Shown piece after piece: positions 1 to 5,951 of a DNA stretch of 13,810 nt. A model generated the notes under the pieces. The model saw only the letters and a list, made by a program, of their open reading frames with translations, made no database searches and was not told the DNA's origin. Position 1 is the stretch's first letter. Every line of letters starts with the position of its first letter. Source of the stretch: Mobilitalea sp. Its GTDB lineage: Bacteria > Bacillota_A > Clostridia > Lachnospirales > Lachnospiraceae. The translations under genes and the position numbers were made by a program. Location of the stretch: assembly GCA_029974875.1 (NCBI GenBank), contig JARKQP010000710.1, forward strand, positions 1 to 13,810, in the 5' to 3' direction.

Positions 1-23
1 TCTCTCTTTTCAGAATTCGCCAT
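1..23 (-). CDS. Start of an unidentified gene running off the left edge (partial)
   Basis: Reading leftward from 23, an ATG opens a frame that reads M-A-N-S-E-K-R before the window ends. Upstream of it lies AGAAGG six bases from the ATG, a reasonable ribosome binding site. In many Firmicutes gdpP is followed by rplI, but these residues do not look like the start of ribosomal protein L9. Seven residues are too few to name a product, and a chance ATG behind a purine run cannot be excluded. Confidence 0.3.
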
Positions 24-59
24 CAAAGTCCTTCTTTATTCCAAATACTAACGCGGTGT

Positions 60-170
60 ATCTGGGCGCTGATATATCCACCTGGCGCAGCACGGGCGTC
101 CCGTGATTGCCTGCGCTTGGCAATCATGGGATGTTTAAGGCAAGCTAGGTGGATATATCTGCACCCAGAT
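60..170. repeat. Long imperfect inverted repeat with a second hairpin nested inside
   Basis: Positions 60-86 and 144-170 are inverted copies that agree at 24 of 27 bases, sharing a GATATATCCACCT core. Inside the loop, 100-111 pairs with 119-130 at 11 of 12 positions around a seven-base loop. An alternative small hairpin, CACGGG-cgt-CCCGTG, uses 91-105. The element lies between the stop of gdpP (246) and the next leftward start (23). No T-run follows the stem on the minus strand, so it is not a classical intrinsic terminator. It could be a MITE-like or REP-like palindrome, or a leader structure for the gene at the edge. Confidence 0.65.
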
Positions 171-245
171 TCACCTCACAGCCTAAATCACATCACATCT
201 GACACACAGACCTCTTTCGGTAACTGCGAAACTCAAAAGCTGCCG

Positions 246-2309
246 CTATATCTCGCCCTCTTCATGCATCTTAGCCAGGATTTCCTTCACCCGGTCAATC
301 GCTTCCGGGATAGTTGTATTCTCAAGCTGCGATCCTGCCACACTCAGATGGCCTCCGCCGCCAAGCTTCTCCATTATGACCTGGACATTTACCTCATCTA
401 TGGACCTGGCGCTGATATATATGACACCATTATACTCCGTGAGGACAAAGGTTGCTTTCATATCGTTGATATTCAACAGCTCGTTCGCCACCTGTGCCCC
501 GAGGATCATGGGACTTTCCACTCCTTCACCGTTCGCGCAGACAGCAATCGCATAATGCTTCATAAATACCTCTGTGCTGCTGATCGCATCCGCCTTTATC
601 TTATAATCAATCATGTCGCTGCGGAAGGACTTTCTAATTCTCGTGATATCGGCACCGCATTTCCTTAAATATGCCGCTGCCTCGAAGGTCCTTACGCCTG
701 TTTTTGTAAGGAAATTATTCGTATCAATCATCATCCCCGCATACAGTGCATCCGCCTCCAATGGCTTCATACGCATGTTGTTGCCGATATATTGCATAAT
801 TTCCGCAATCATTTCACTTGTAGAGGATGCATAGGGCTCCACATAGGATAATACGGCTGCCTCTATGGGCTCATTGGTCTGCCTGTGGTGGTCAAAAACA
901 ACGATCGTCTTCGTATATTCCAGTAAATCAGCACATTCCAGGTAGGAAGGACGGTTCACATCCACAATGACCAGGAGGGTATTCACGTCCACAATTTCCT
1001 TTGCCTGTTCATTTCTTAAGAAAATATCCTCTTCATAATCCGGGTTTCCTACGAATTTATTCATCATTGGACGCAGTGAAGAGGTCACTTCATTGATTAC
1101 GATATATGCCTTTTTATTAAAGGATTTTGCAATCCGGTAGACACCGATGGCGGAGCCAAAGGAATCAATATCGCCTACCTTATGCCCCATGATGACAATC
1201 TTGTCCTTCGCCTCAATGAATTCCCGGAAGGCATGAGCCTTCACGCGGGCTTTCACACGGGTGCTCTTTTCAACAGATATACTCTTGCCCCCATAGTAGG
1301 AGATCTTTTCCCGGTCCTTGATTACCGCCTGGTCTCCTCCCCTGCCAAGGGCTAAGTCGATTGCCGCACGGGCAAATTCATAGCTGCTGATAAAGGTATC
1401 TGCATTTACACCCAGCCCGATACTGATCGTAACAGACATCTCATTTCCAATATTAACTCCCCTGACCTCCTCCAGCACTGAGAACTTGCTGGCCTGGAGC
1501 ATCGGAAGATATTTTTGCTGGAATACGAAGATATATTTATCCTTCTCCAGCTTCTTAATAATTGCATCCACGCCCTGCATGTACTTGTTGATCTTACGGT
1601 CTACTAAGGCAGTCAGCAAGGAGCGCCTTACCTCATCAATACTTTCCAGCGCTTCTTCATAATTATCAATATATAGCAGACCCGTAATCAGGCGCTGCTC
1701 CCTGGTCTCCTTCTGTAGCAGGGTAATCTCCGTCTCATCAAAGAGATACATGGCAATCAGGGCATTTTTATTATCCCAGGCACTTTCCGTATCGTGTAAA
1801 TTCCAATTGGAATCCTCCTCAAAGTCAGGAGCTACCACCTTGCGGAGTACCACCTTATAATTGCGTCCATGGAGCATAATGTGCAAAACCTCATCCTTTT
1901 CCTTCTTAGGAAGCCGTTCCACCGTGACCTCCGGGATCACATTGGAAATGGAATGTCTTGCAGCACTTTTCTCATGGATGATATCCATAAACTCGTCATT
2001 TCCCCATTGCATCCTGCCGTCAACATCCAGAATCGCATAAGGAACGTAGAGCTCCTTTAACAGCCTCTTCTGCACCTGGCCATACTCCATGGCATAGCGG
2101 ACCATCTCTGCTGCTATTTTATGTCTTTTGGACAGAAACAAGGTTATGGATATCACAAAATAAGCGGCCGCATATCCCGTCATTAAAAAGCCTGCTTTTC
2201 TGTTAATCACATAGATGCTTAAATTCAGGCATAATAATAAAACAGTCAGAATAACCGGCCATAGCATATATGCTCTTAGTGCACCTTTTAATCTTAATTT
2301 TCTGTTCAT
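246..2309 (-). CDS. gdpP: GdpP-type c-di-AMP phosphodiesterase (PAS, degenerate GGDEF, DHH/DHHA1)
   Basis: Membrane-bound phosphodiesterase of the GdpP/YybT family, which hydrolyses cyclic di-AMP to pApA and so affects cell-wall, potassium and beta-lactam physiology. Domain order is complete: two membrane helices (about 14-34 and 41-60), a PAS-like region (about 85-195), a degenerate GGDEF domain (about 210-335) in which the signature is R-G-G-D-Q, a DHH domain with H376-x3-D380-x-D382, D450, D473-H474-H475 and D529, and a DHHA1 domain with G650-G-G-G-H654. All expected metal ligands are present, so it should be active. The chosen ATG at 2309 has AAAGGAG nine bases upstream; an earlier in-frame ATG at 2345 has no such site. 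The protein is 687 residues, near the usual 650-680. No rplI follows directly, unlike the common yybT-rplI-dnaB order. Confidence 0.93.
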   Translation of the reverse strand: MNRKLRLKGALRAYMLWPVILTVLLLCLNLSIYVINRKAGFLMTGYAAAYFVISITLFLSKRHKIAAEMVRYAMEYGQVQKRLLKELYVPYAILDVDGRMQWGNDEFMDIIHEKSAARHSISNVIPEVTVERLPKKEKDEVLHIMLHGRNYKVVLRKVVAPDFEEDSNWNLHDTESAWDNKNALIAMYLFDETEITLLQKETREQRLITGLLYIDNYEEALESIDEVRRSLLTALVDRKINKYMQGVDAIIKKLEKDKYIFVFQQKYLPMLQASKFSVLEEVRGVNIGNEMSVTISIGLGVNADTFISSYEFARAAIDLALGRGGDQAVIKDREKISYYGGKSISVEKSTRVKARVKAHAFREFIEAKDKIVIMGHKVGDIDSFGSAIGVYRIAKSFNKKAYIVINEVTSSLRPMMNKFVGNPDYEEDIFLRNEQAKEIVDVNTLLVIVDVNRPSYLECADLLEYTKTIVVFDHHRQTNEPIEAAVLSYVEPYASSTSEMIAEIMQYIGNNMRMKPLEADALYAGMMIDTNNFLTKTGVRTFEAAAYLRKCGADITRIRKSFRSDMIDYKIKADAISSTEVFMKHYAIAVCANGEGVESPMILGAQVANELLNINDMKATFVLTEYNGVIYISARSIDEVNVQVIMEKLGGGGHLSVAGSQLENTTIPEAIDRVKEILAKMHEEGEI

Positions 2310-2397
2310 TACAAAGGACTCCTTTAGGAAGAAAATAGCTGGCATTTTATCTGCAGCATCGGATAAACTACATGAAAGTCAAATGCTTATCCTGTAT

Positions 2398-2426
2398 AGT
2401 ATACCATTAATTTCATATATTTTAAA
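2398..2426 (-). promoter_or_regulatory. Probable promoter of gdpP
   Basis: On the minus strand a TTTAAA (-35, 2421-2426) and a TATACT (-10, 2398-2403) are separated by 17 bases. Transcription would begin near 2391, giving an 80-base leader. The -35 is poor compared with the other promoters in this window. Confidence 0.45.
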
Positions 2427-2442
2427 GAGATAATTACAAAAA

Positions 2443-2465
2443 GCGGGATTCCTAAGCTTTCCCGT
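2443..2465 (-). terminator. Intrinsic terminator of the acyltransferase gene
   Basis: Two bases past the acyltransferase stop, the minus strand has CGGGA and TCCCG arms (2460-2464 and 2444-2448) with one extra wobble pair, followed by CTTTTTG. The stem is short (5-6 pairs) around an 11-base loop, so termination may be partial. Confidence 0.45.
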
Positions 2466-2467
2466 CC

Positions 2468-3529
2468 CTATTCCTCCTTTAACAGCCGTGCAAAGAGCTT
2501 CGGTGACATGAGAAGGTCAAACAACCGCTTCAGCCATTTATTTGCCAGCAGGAAGGTGAGTAGCACGCTGCCAAGCAGTATAGCGGCTGCCAGAAGCTTT
2601 GCTTCTTCCTTGACAGCTTCAAAAAAACCTGCATAGGCCAAGGCATTCCTAACCCATACATGGGTCATGTAAACCTGCATGGTGCGCTCCCCCAAGGCGG
2701 AGAAAAATAGCTTACAGCGGGGTACCAGCAGCATCAGGGACATGGATACCAGCAAAGACAGCAGATACCAGATCCCACGGATGAACAGCCCATATCCCGC
2801 CAGCCCTTCCAAGGATTCCGAGTAAGGAGACGCTCCGTAGACAATATTTTTAAACGGTTCCAGCTCCTCCCAGAACAGGACTATGCTAAGCCCTACCGCC
2901 AGCATGATAAGGATTGCCGGAATTCTCAGCTTTTTATCCAGGAAAGCCTCCAGGGTCTTTCCCTGCAGGCAAAAGCCTATAATAAAGAAGGGAAAGAATA
3001 CGAAAACACGGGACAAGGCAAACACGTTATCGATGCAGTTGAGGTAGCCTGCGAGAACTCCAAGGCATAGGGAGCCGGCGATCAGGAAGGCTGGCCTGAT
3101 CCTCTCCAGAAATGGAACGGACAGATACCAGATACATAGCGCCAGCAGGTACCAGGGCGCAGTGGAATCCTTGAACAATTCCAAATCCACCTGCCTGCCA
3201 AATAAGCTATCCAGCAGCACATCCCCGGCTTTAAAAATCAGGTACATCAAAAAAATCACCATGATTTTATCGACCCGGAGCTTACCGCCTGCATTCATCC
3301 TCTTAGCCAAAAACCCGTTAACAAAAATAAAGCAGGGCATATGGAAGAGGTAGATGAAATGCACCATATATTTTATGCCATTCACCTGGCCTAACTGTAA
3401 CGCAAAATGGCCGATTACCACGAAGATAACCAGTATAAATTTTAAATTGTCCAAATAATAATTCCTTGCCTTCCCTGCTGTGTCACTGGACATGGCCGGA
3501 TGATACCACTCATTTATCCTCTGAAGCAT
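2468..3529 (-). CDS. Membrane acyltransferase, acyltransferase-3 / fucose 4-O-acetylase-like family
   Basis: Integral membrane O-acyltransferase of the family that acetylates cell-surface glycans or polymers (PF01757 type; closest in style to NolL/COG3594 proteins). The diagnostic start is clear: Y-Y-L-D-N-L-K-F (24-31) leads into the first helix, which ends with the conserved histidine of V-I-G-H41-F. The second landmark follows at H63-M-P with F-V-N-G-F and a basic A-K-R. About ten hydrophobic helices fill the rest, ending in a basic tail. Length (353) is normal. The ATG at 3529 follows a GGGGGAAAG ribosome binding site. It has its own promoter (3606-3634) and terminator, so it is probably a single-gene unit. 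The polymer it modifies is unknown; a substrate cannot be inferred from its neighbours. Confidence 0.85.
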   Translation of the reverse strand: MLQRINEWYHPAMSSDTAGKARNYYLDNLKFILVIFVVIGHFALQLGQVNGIKYMVHFIYLFHMPCFIFVNGFLAKRMNAGGKLRVDKIMVIFLMYLIFKAGDVLLDSLFGRQVDLELFKDSTAPWYLLALCIWYLSVPFLERIRPAFLIAGSLCLGVLAGYLNCIDNVFALSRVFVFFPFFIIGFCLQGKTLEAFLDKKLRIPAILIMLAVGLSIVLFWEELEPFKNIVYGASPYSESLEGLAGYGLFIRGIWYLLSLLVSMSLMLLVPRCKLFFSALGERTMQVYMTHVWVRNALAYAGFFEAVKEEAKLLAAAILLGSVLLTFLLANKWLKRLFDLLMSPKLFARLLKEE

Positions 3530-3543
3530 TTCTTTCCCCCGTA

Positions 3544-3563
3544 TTCACAAAGCAAATTGTGAA
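3544..3563. promoter_or_regulatory. Perfect seven-base inverted repeat in the acyltransferase leader
   Basis: TTCACAA (3544-3550) and TTGTGAA (3557-3563) flank a six-base spacer. It lies just upstream of the GGGGG ribosome binding site and about 40 bases downstream of the predicted start of transcription. It could be an operator or a small leader hairpin; no protein is identified. Confidence 0.35.
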
Positions 3564-3605
3564 GCAATCCGCTTTGGCTCCTTTTTCTTTTGATTTGCAG
3601 CTCCA

Positions 3606-3634
3606 ATTATACACCAGACCTGCAGCTATTTCAA
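3606..3634 (-). promoter_or_regulatory. Sigma-A-type promoter of the acyltransferase gene
   Basis: On the minus strand TTGAAA (3629-3634) and a perfect TATAAT (3606-3611) are separated by 17 bases. Transcription should start near 3599, leaving a leader of about 70 bases. Confidence 0.75.
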
Positions 3635-3781
3635 CAGAGGGCATTACCGGAATCAGGTACCAGGACAATACAAGGCCATCATTTCTTTGGACATGCTATA
3701 GGCTTCGCTGTTTCTATTATTACCATACATGCTTCATTTCAAAAGATTTGGAACAGGATGGTCTATATTCCCATATCATAA
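3635..3781. other. Intergenic stretch with no recognised feature
   Basis: Between the acyltransferase promoter and the terminator of the PIN cassette I see no convincing gene. Open frames here lack ribosome binding sites and family resemblance. No strong repeats or hairpins were noticed. Confidence 0.5.
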
Positions 3782-3830
3782 AAGAAGCTGATACAAGACA
3801 ACCGGATTAGTTGCTTTATATCAGCTTCTT
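3782..3830 (-). terminator. Hairpin terminator of the PIN/partner operon
   Basis: A perfect 12-base inverted repeat, AAGAAGCTGATA (3782-3793) and TATCAGCTTCTT (3819-3830), encloses a 25-base loop that holds a further CAAC/GTTG pair. On the minus strand the stem ends CTTCTTTTATG, a modest T-run. It lies 24 bases beyond the stop of the 67-residue gene. Confidence 0.7.
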
Positions 3831-3854
3831 CTTGGAATTTGTAAAAGATTTCAC

Positions 3855-4058
3855 CTATAGATCAGGATGGTTCTTTAAGTTATCCATGGCTTTTTGGGAT
3901 ACTTCTTCTACAGTTTTATCTTCATAAAGAGTACGACGCCATATTGTATAGTCAAATGGTTCTTTGATTATTAAGGATATGAAACGTTCAGCCTCCACAT
4001 TACCAAACTTCTCTATAAGATATTTCATTGCAGATTTTTGCAATACAGTCTCATTCAT
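3855..4058 (-). CDS. Small helical protein, putative antitoxin partner of the PIN protein
   Basis: A 67-residue, charged, apparently all-helical protein without a recognisable DNA-binding motif, signal peptide or membrane segment. It starts on the base after the TAA of the PIN gene, with AGGAGG eight bases upstream of its ATG inside the end of that gene, so the two should be translated in proportion. Small proteins with a similar core (an A-E-R-F-I-S-L-I-I-like stretch, 25-34, then P-F-D-Y-T, 35-39) sit beside PIN genes in other anaerobes as far as I recall, but I cannot name a family. Antitoxin function is inferred from size, coupling and location. The order is unusual, since most type II antitoxins are encoded first. 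It is AT-rich like its partner. Confidence 0.6.
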   Translation of the reverse strand: MNETVLQKSAMKYLIEKFGNVEAERFISLIIKEPFDYTIWRRTLYEDKTVEEVSQKAMDNLKNHPDL

Positions 4059-4499
4059 TTACAATACCTCCTCAATACGAACAAAATCAATTGGATTAAT
4101 TACTTTAATTCGTTGATCTTTGAGTTTTAGAACCCTATCATCTGTTGTAAGAAAATATTTACATTCTGATATTATTGCACTTGCAACATGCAAAGCGTCT
4201 ATTGGTTTAATTCCGGTTTCCGAAAGCTCCTTTGCAATTTGAAGCAATTCAGATGTCTCTCTGATACTTTCTTTTGCATATCTGAAAAAATCTTGAATTG
4301 CAGACTTCCTGAATTCATAAGGATTATCATCATTCTCCCATATTAATACATAGGAAATGACCAGATCAATTTTTCCGTCCACGATAAGGGATTGTATAAA
4401 TAACTTAGATTTCGTCTCAAGCTCTATTCGTAACTGATTTTGATCATCATATGGTCTGTTATAACAACAATTATCCAAATATATTTTTGTTTTAGTCAA
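4059..4499 (-). CDS. PIN-domain ribonuclease-like protein (putative toxin)
   Basis: A 146-residue single PIN domain, a Mg-dependent RNase fold common in toxins of the VapC type. The acidic residues expected of the active site are visible: D9 in I-Y-L-D-N, E55 in the central helix region, D101 in P-I-D-A-L-H-V-A-S-A, and D120/D121 in T-T-D-D-R. The N-terminal N-C-C-Y-N-R-P-Y-D-D-Q pattern belongs to a PIN subgroup seen in clostridia and cyanobacteria. The start codon is TTG at 4499, preceded by AGGTG five bases away; no ATG upstream fits. The coding sequence is visibly AT-rich (a 60-base sample at 4081-4140 has 16 G+C, against 29 in a sample of the acyltransferase), suggesting acquisition by transfer. 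It is first in a two-gene unit with the 67-residue protein. Confidence 0.85.
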   Translation of the reverse strand: MTKTKIYLDNCCYNRPYDDQNQLRIELETKSKLFIQSLIVDGKIDLVISYVLIWENDDNPYEFRKSAIQDFFRYAKESIRETSELLQIAKELSETGIKPIDALHVASAIISECKYFLTTDDRVLKLKDQRIKVINPIDFVRIEEVL

Positions 4500-4528
4500 T
4501 CCATCACCTATTTTCTAATTATATCTCT

Positions 4529-4556
4529 ATAATAGCATAAGTTATATAAATTTCAA
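4529..4556 (-). promoter_or_regulatory. Promoter of the PIN cassette
   Basis: On the minus strand TTGAAA (4551-4556) and TATTAT (4529-4534) are separated by 16 bases. The start of transcription would be near 4522, about 20 bases before the AGGTG ribosome binding site. Confidence 0.65.
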
Positions 4557-4581
4557 ATATCAACTTTATATTTTTAAAATA

Positions 4582-4629
4582 AAACAAGCCTCAAGAACTG
4601 TGTAAATTACCATTCTTGAAGCTTTGTTT
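4582..4629 (-). terminator. Hairpin terminator of the Mpv17-like gene
   Basis: Arms 4582-4597 and 4613-4629 are complementary except for one mismatch and one bulged base, and enclose a 15-base loop. On the minus strand the stem runs into GTTTTATTTT. It lies about 55 bases beyond the stop of the membrane protein gene and separates it from the PIN cassette. Confidence 0.7.
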
Positions 4630-4683
4630 ATTATTCGAACTTTTTTATCCTCATGCATCAATAAATACTATTCATTCACTTAC

Positions 4684-5370
4684 CTAAGCAGCTACCAGCT
4701 TTTTCTGCTCTGCTTTCTTCGTGCTTGCAACTAACAGTCCCAGCAGAATGGATAGGAATGCAGATACCAATACCCTATATTCTACCGGTAATAAAAATAC
4801 AATTGTATGGCAGGGAGTCCAAATGAGGAGGCAGCTCTTGATCCAGGAGAAGCTGACAAGGCTCTGCCAGTCAACTCTTTTCACCATTGCTGCAACAGTA
4901 ATATTGCCTTCCAGACTGCCTTCACGTTTCTCAACTACCATATCTACCAGCATATCGCCAAATTTGTGGTAGATATACATCATGGGGCCAAAGGTGGTAT
5001 TCATAATAAAGCTTCCAAAGAATGCCGTCGCTATCCTTGAGCCTTCAAAAGGAAGCTTTCCGCTTGCCATAGCGCCCTCCGCGCCTGCCATAAACACGGC
5101 AAACACCAGGGTAATCATCATACCCAATATTCCCCATACGGTACATTTCCACAGAAACCCCTTGGGAATCCTCCATTCTCCGTTTGCAACTCTTCCTCCC
5201 AGCATATCACCCATGGACGCTAATATGAAGAACTTCACAAATCCGCCCAGATACGGGTGCGCAGACGTAACAGCAATAAATCCGCTTCTCGTTGCCGGAA
5301 CAGCAAGAACCAGGATCCAGGCCAGTAGCAGGAATGCCCAGATCAAATCGCCAACTAAATTCTTTTTCAT
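4684..5370 (-). CDS. Mpv17/PMP22-like integral membrane protein
   Basis: A 228-residue membrane protein with four to five hydrophobic helices (about 8-24, 41-58, 70-94, 108-128 and 175-215) and a short lysine-rich tail. Two stretches recall the Mpv17/PMP22 family: T-F-G-P-M-M-Y-I-Y-H-K-F-G-D in the fourth helix region, and S-W-I-K...W-T-P-C-H...L-P-V-E-Y-R near the end, in the positions of that family's GPxxHxWY and W-x-x-WP...P...R motifs. Bacterial members are of unknown function, so none is claimed; channel or transporter activity would be a guess. The ATG at 5370 is preferred because AAGAAGAGG stands at a good distance; the ATG two codons earlier abuts that site, and the longer frame to 5457 has none. 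It stands alone between a structured leader and a terminator. Confidence 0.6.
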   Translation of the reverse strand: MKKNLVGDLIWAFLLLAWILVLAVPATRSGFIAVTSAHPYLGGFVKFFILASMGDMLGGRVANGEWRIPKGFLWKCTVWGILGMMITLVFAVFMAGAEGAMASGKLPFEGSRIATAFFGSFIMNTTFGPMMYIYHKFGDMLVDMVVEKREGSLEGNITVAAMVKRVDWQSLVSFSWIKSCLLIWTPCHTIVFLLPVEYRVLVSAFLSILLGLLVASTKKAEQKKLVAA

Positions 5371-5510
5371 TTCCATACCTCTTCTTTCATTAAACATAAT
5401 GCTGCAGGTGATAAAAGGCGCTGTATTTGCGCCATGCAGAATGTGCCCCTGGGGCACACCGATGATAGGAAGCTGTATTTACTTCCTAAATAATACGACG
5501 CAGCCATTGT
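5371..5510 (-). promoter_or_regulatory. Structured leader with two hairpins of identical loop around a perfect GC-rich hairpin
   Basis: Three hairpins occupy the leader of the Mpv17-like gene. On the minus strand, first AGGAAGU and GCUUCCU (5481-5487 and 5467-5473) enclose the loop AAAUACA. Next comes a perfect eight-pair TGTGCCCC/GGGGCACA hairpin with a one-base centre (5442-5458). Then GGCGC and GCGCC (5429-5433 and 5417-5421) enclose the same loop AAAUACA. None ends in a T-run except the last, which is followed by CUUUUAUC. The arrangement suggests a paired RNA-binding site or an attenuator. It does not match a riboswitch class that I recognise; ANTAR targets have tandem hairpins but with six-base loops of a different consensus. 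Confidence 0.5.
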
Positions 5511-5516
5511 ATTGTT

Positions 5517-5545
5517 ATTATAATATAATCTTGAGGAATATGCAA
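5517..5545 (-). promoter_or_regulatory. Sigma-A-type promoter of the Mpv17-like gene
   Basis: On the minus strand TTGCAT (5540-5545) and a perfect TATAAT (5517-5522) are separated by 17 bases. Transcription would begin near 5510. Confidence 0.75.
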
Positions 5546-5551
5546 TATAGA

Positions 5552-5571
5552 ACATGTATTTATTTACATGT
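5552..5571. promoter_or_regulatory. Palindrome directly upstream of the leftward promoter
   Basis: ACATGTA (5552-5558) and TACATGT (5565-5571) form a perfect seven-base inverted repeat with a six-base AT spacer. It starts six bases upstream of the -35 hexamer of the Mpv17-like gene, a usual place for an activator site. The binding protein is unknown. Confidence 0.35.
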
Positions 5572-5713
5572 AAGAAAAAAATATAAGAAAATTTTGGATC
5601 CATAATCATCCAACCCTCGTCAAATAACCATAGGGTTAAATTGCTAGACAGATTCTTCGCCCGCTTTTGTAAATTTCAACAAAAAAAATTGTAAAATAAG
5701 CCCTTAGTTTAAT

Positions 5714-5742
5714 TTGACGGTTAAAGTCCATAGTGATATAAT
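5714..5742 (+). promoter_or_regulatory. Sigma-A-type promoter of the sulfatase gene
   Basis: TTGACG (5714-5719) and a perfect TATAAT (5737-5742) are separated by 17 bases. Transcription would start near 5749 and run rightward, divergent from the Mpv17-like promoter about 170 bases away. Confidence 0.8.
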
Positions 5743-5749
5743 CCTTGTG

Positions 5750-5951
5750 ATGTAATGTCCTCTCAGATATCATATCTGTCTGTAGACATTGGTGCCGGAG
5801 CAAAGCGGAATTTATATCCCGGCTCAGAGTATGGTAGCATGGTAGTTTTTCCATGGTATAATTCTTCGGGATATAGATAGATATAATAAGGAATCCTATC
5901 AATAGTATCTGCATAAATAACGTGCCACCAAAGAAAGTGGGTTTTGATTGT
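5750..5951 (+). promoter_or_regulatory. Long leader of the sulfatase gene with several small stems
   Basis: About 200 bases separate the promoter from the start codon. They hold CAGATA-tca-TATCTG (5764-5778), GCCGG/CCGGC (5794-5798 and 5819-5823, 20-base loop) and CATGG/CCATG (5838-5842 and 5851-5855). No coding frame with a ribosome binding site was found, and no known riboswitch class is recognised. The length and pairings allow regulation at the RNA level. Confidence 0.35.

Noticed and set aside
407..421. GGCGCTGATATAT inside gdpP matching part of the 60-170 repeat
   Set aside because: Only 13 bases match, within coding sequence and without the inverted partner; treated as coincidence.
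2310..2345. Longer gdpP start with 12 extra residues
   Set aside because: The upstream ATG at 2345 has no ribosome binding site, while AAAGGAG stands nine bases before the ATG at 2309; the extra residues would also lie ahead of the normal basic N-terminus.
3466..3810. A 114-residue rightward frame upstream of the acyltransferase
   Set aside because: It starts inside the acyltransferase gene, overlaps its promoter and the PIN-cassette terminator, and has no ribosome binding site or domain.
5367..5609. An 80-residue leftward frame over the Mpv17-like leader
   Set aside because: No ribosome binding site, no family resemblance, overlaps the promoter and the hairpins, and runs into the start of the real gene in another frame.
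5794..5823. Possible c-di-GMP riboswitch in the sulfatase leader, suggested by GCAAAGC beside GCCGG/CCGGC pairing
   Set aside because: The conserved core of c-di-GMP-I or -II riboswitches, including the tetraloop-receptor parts, could not be found.
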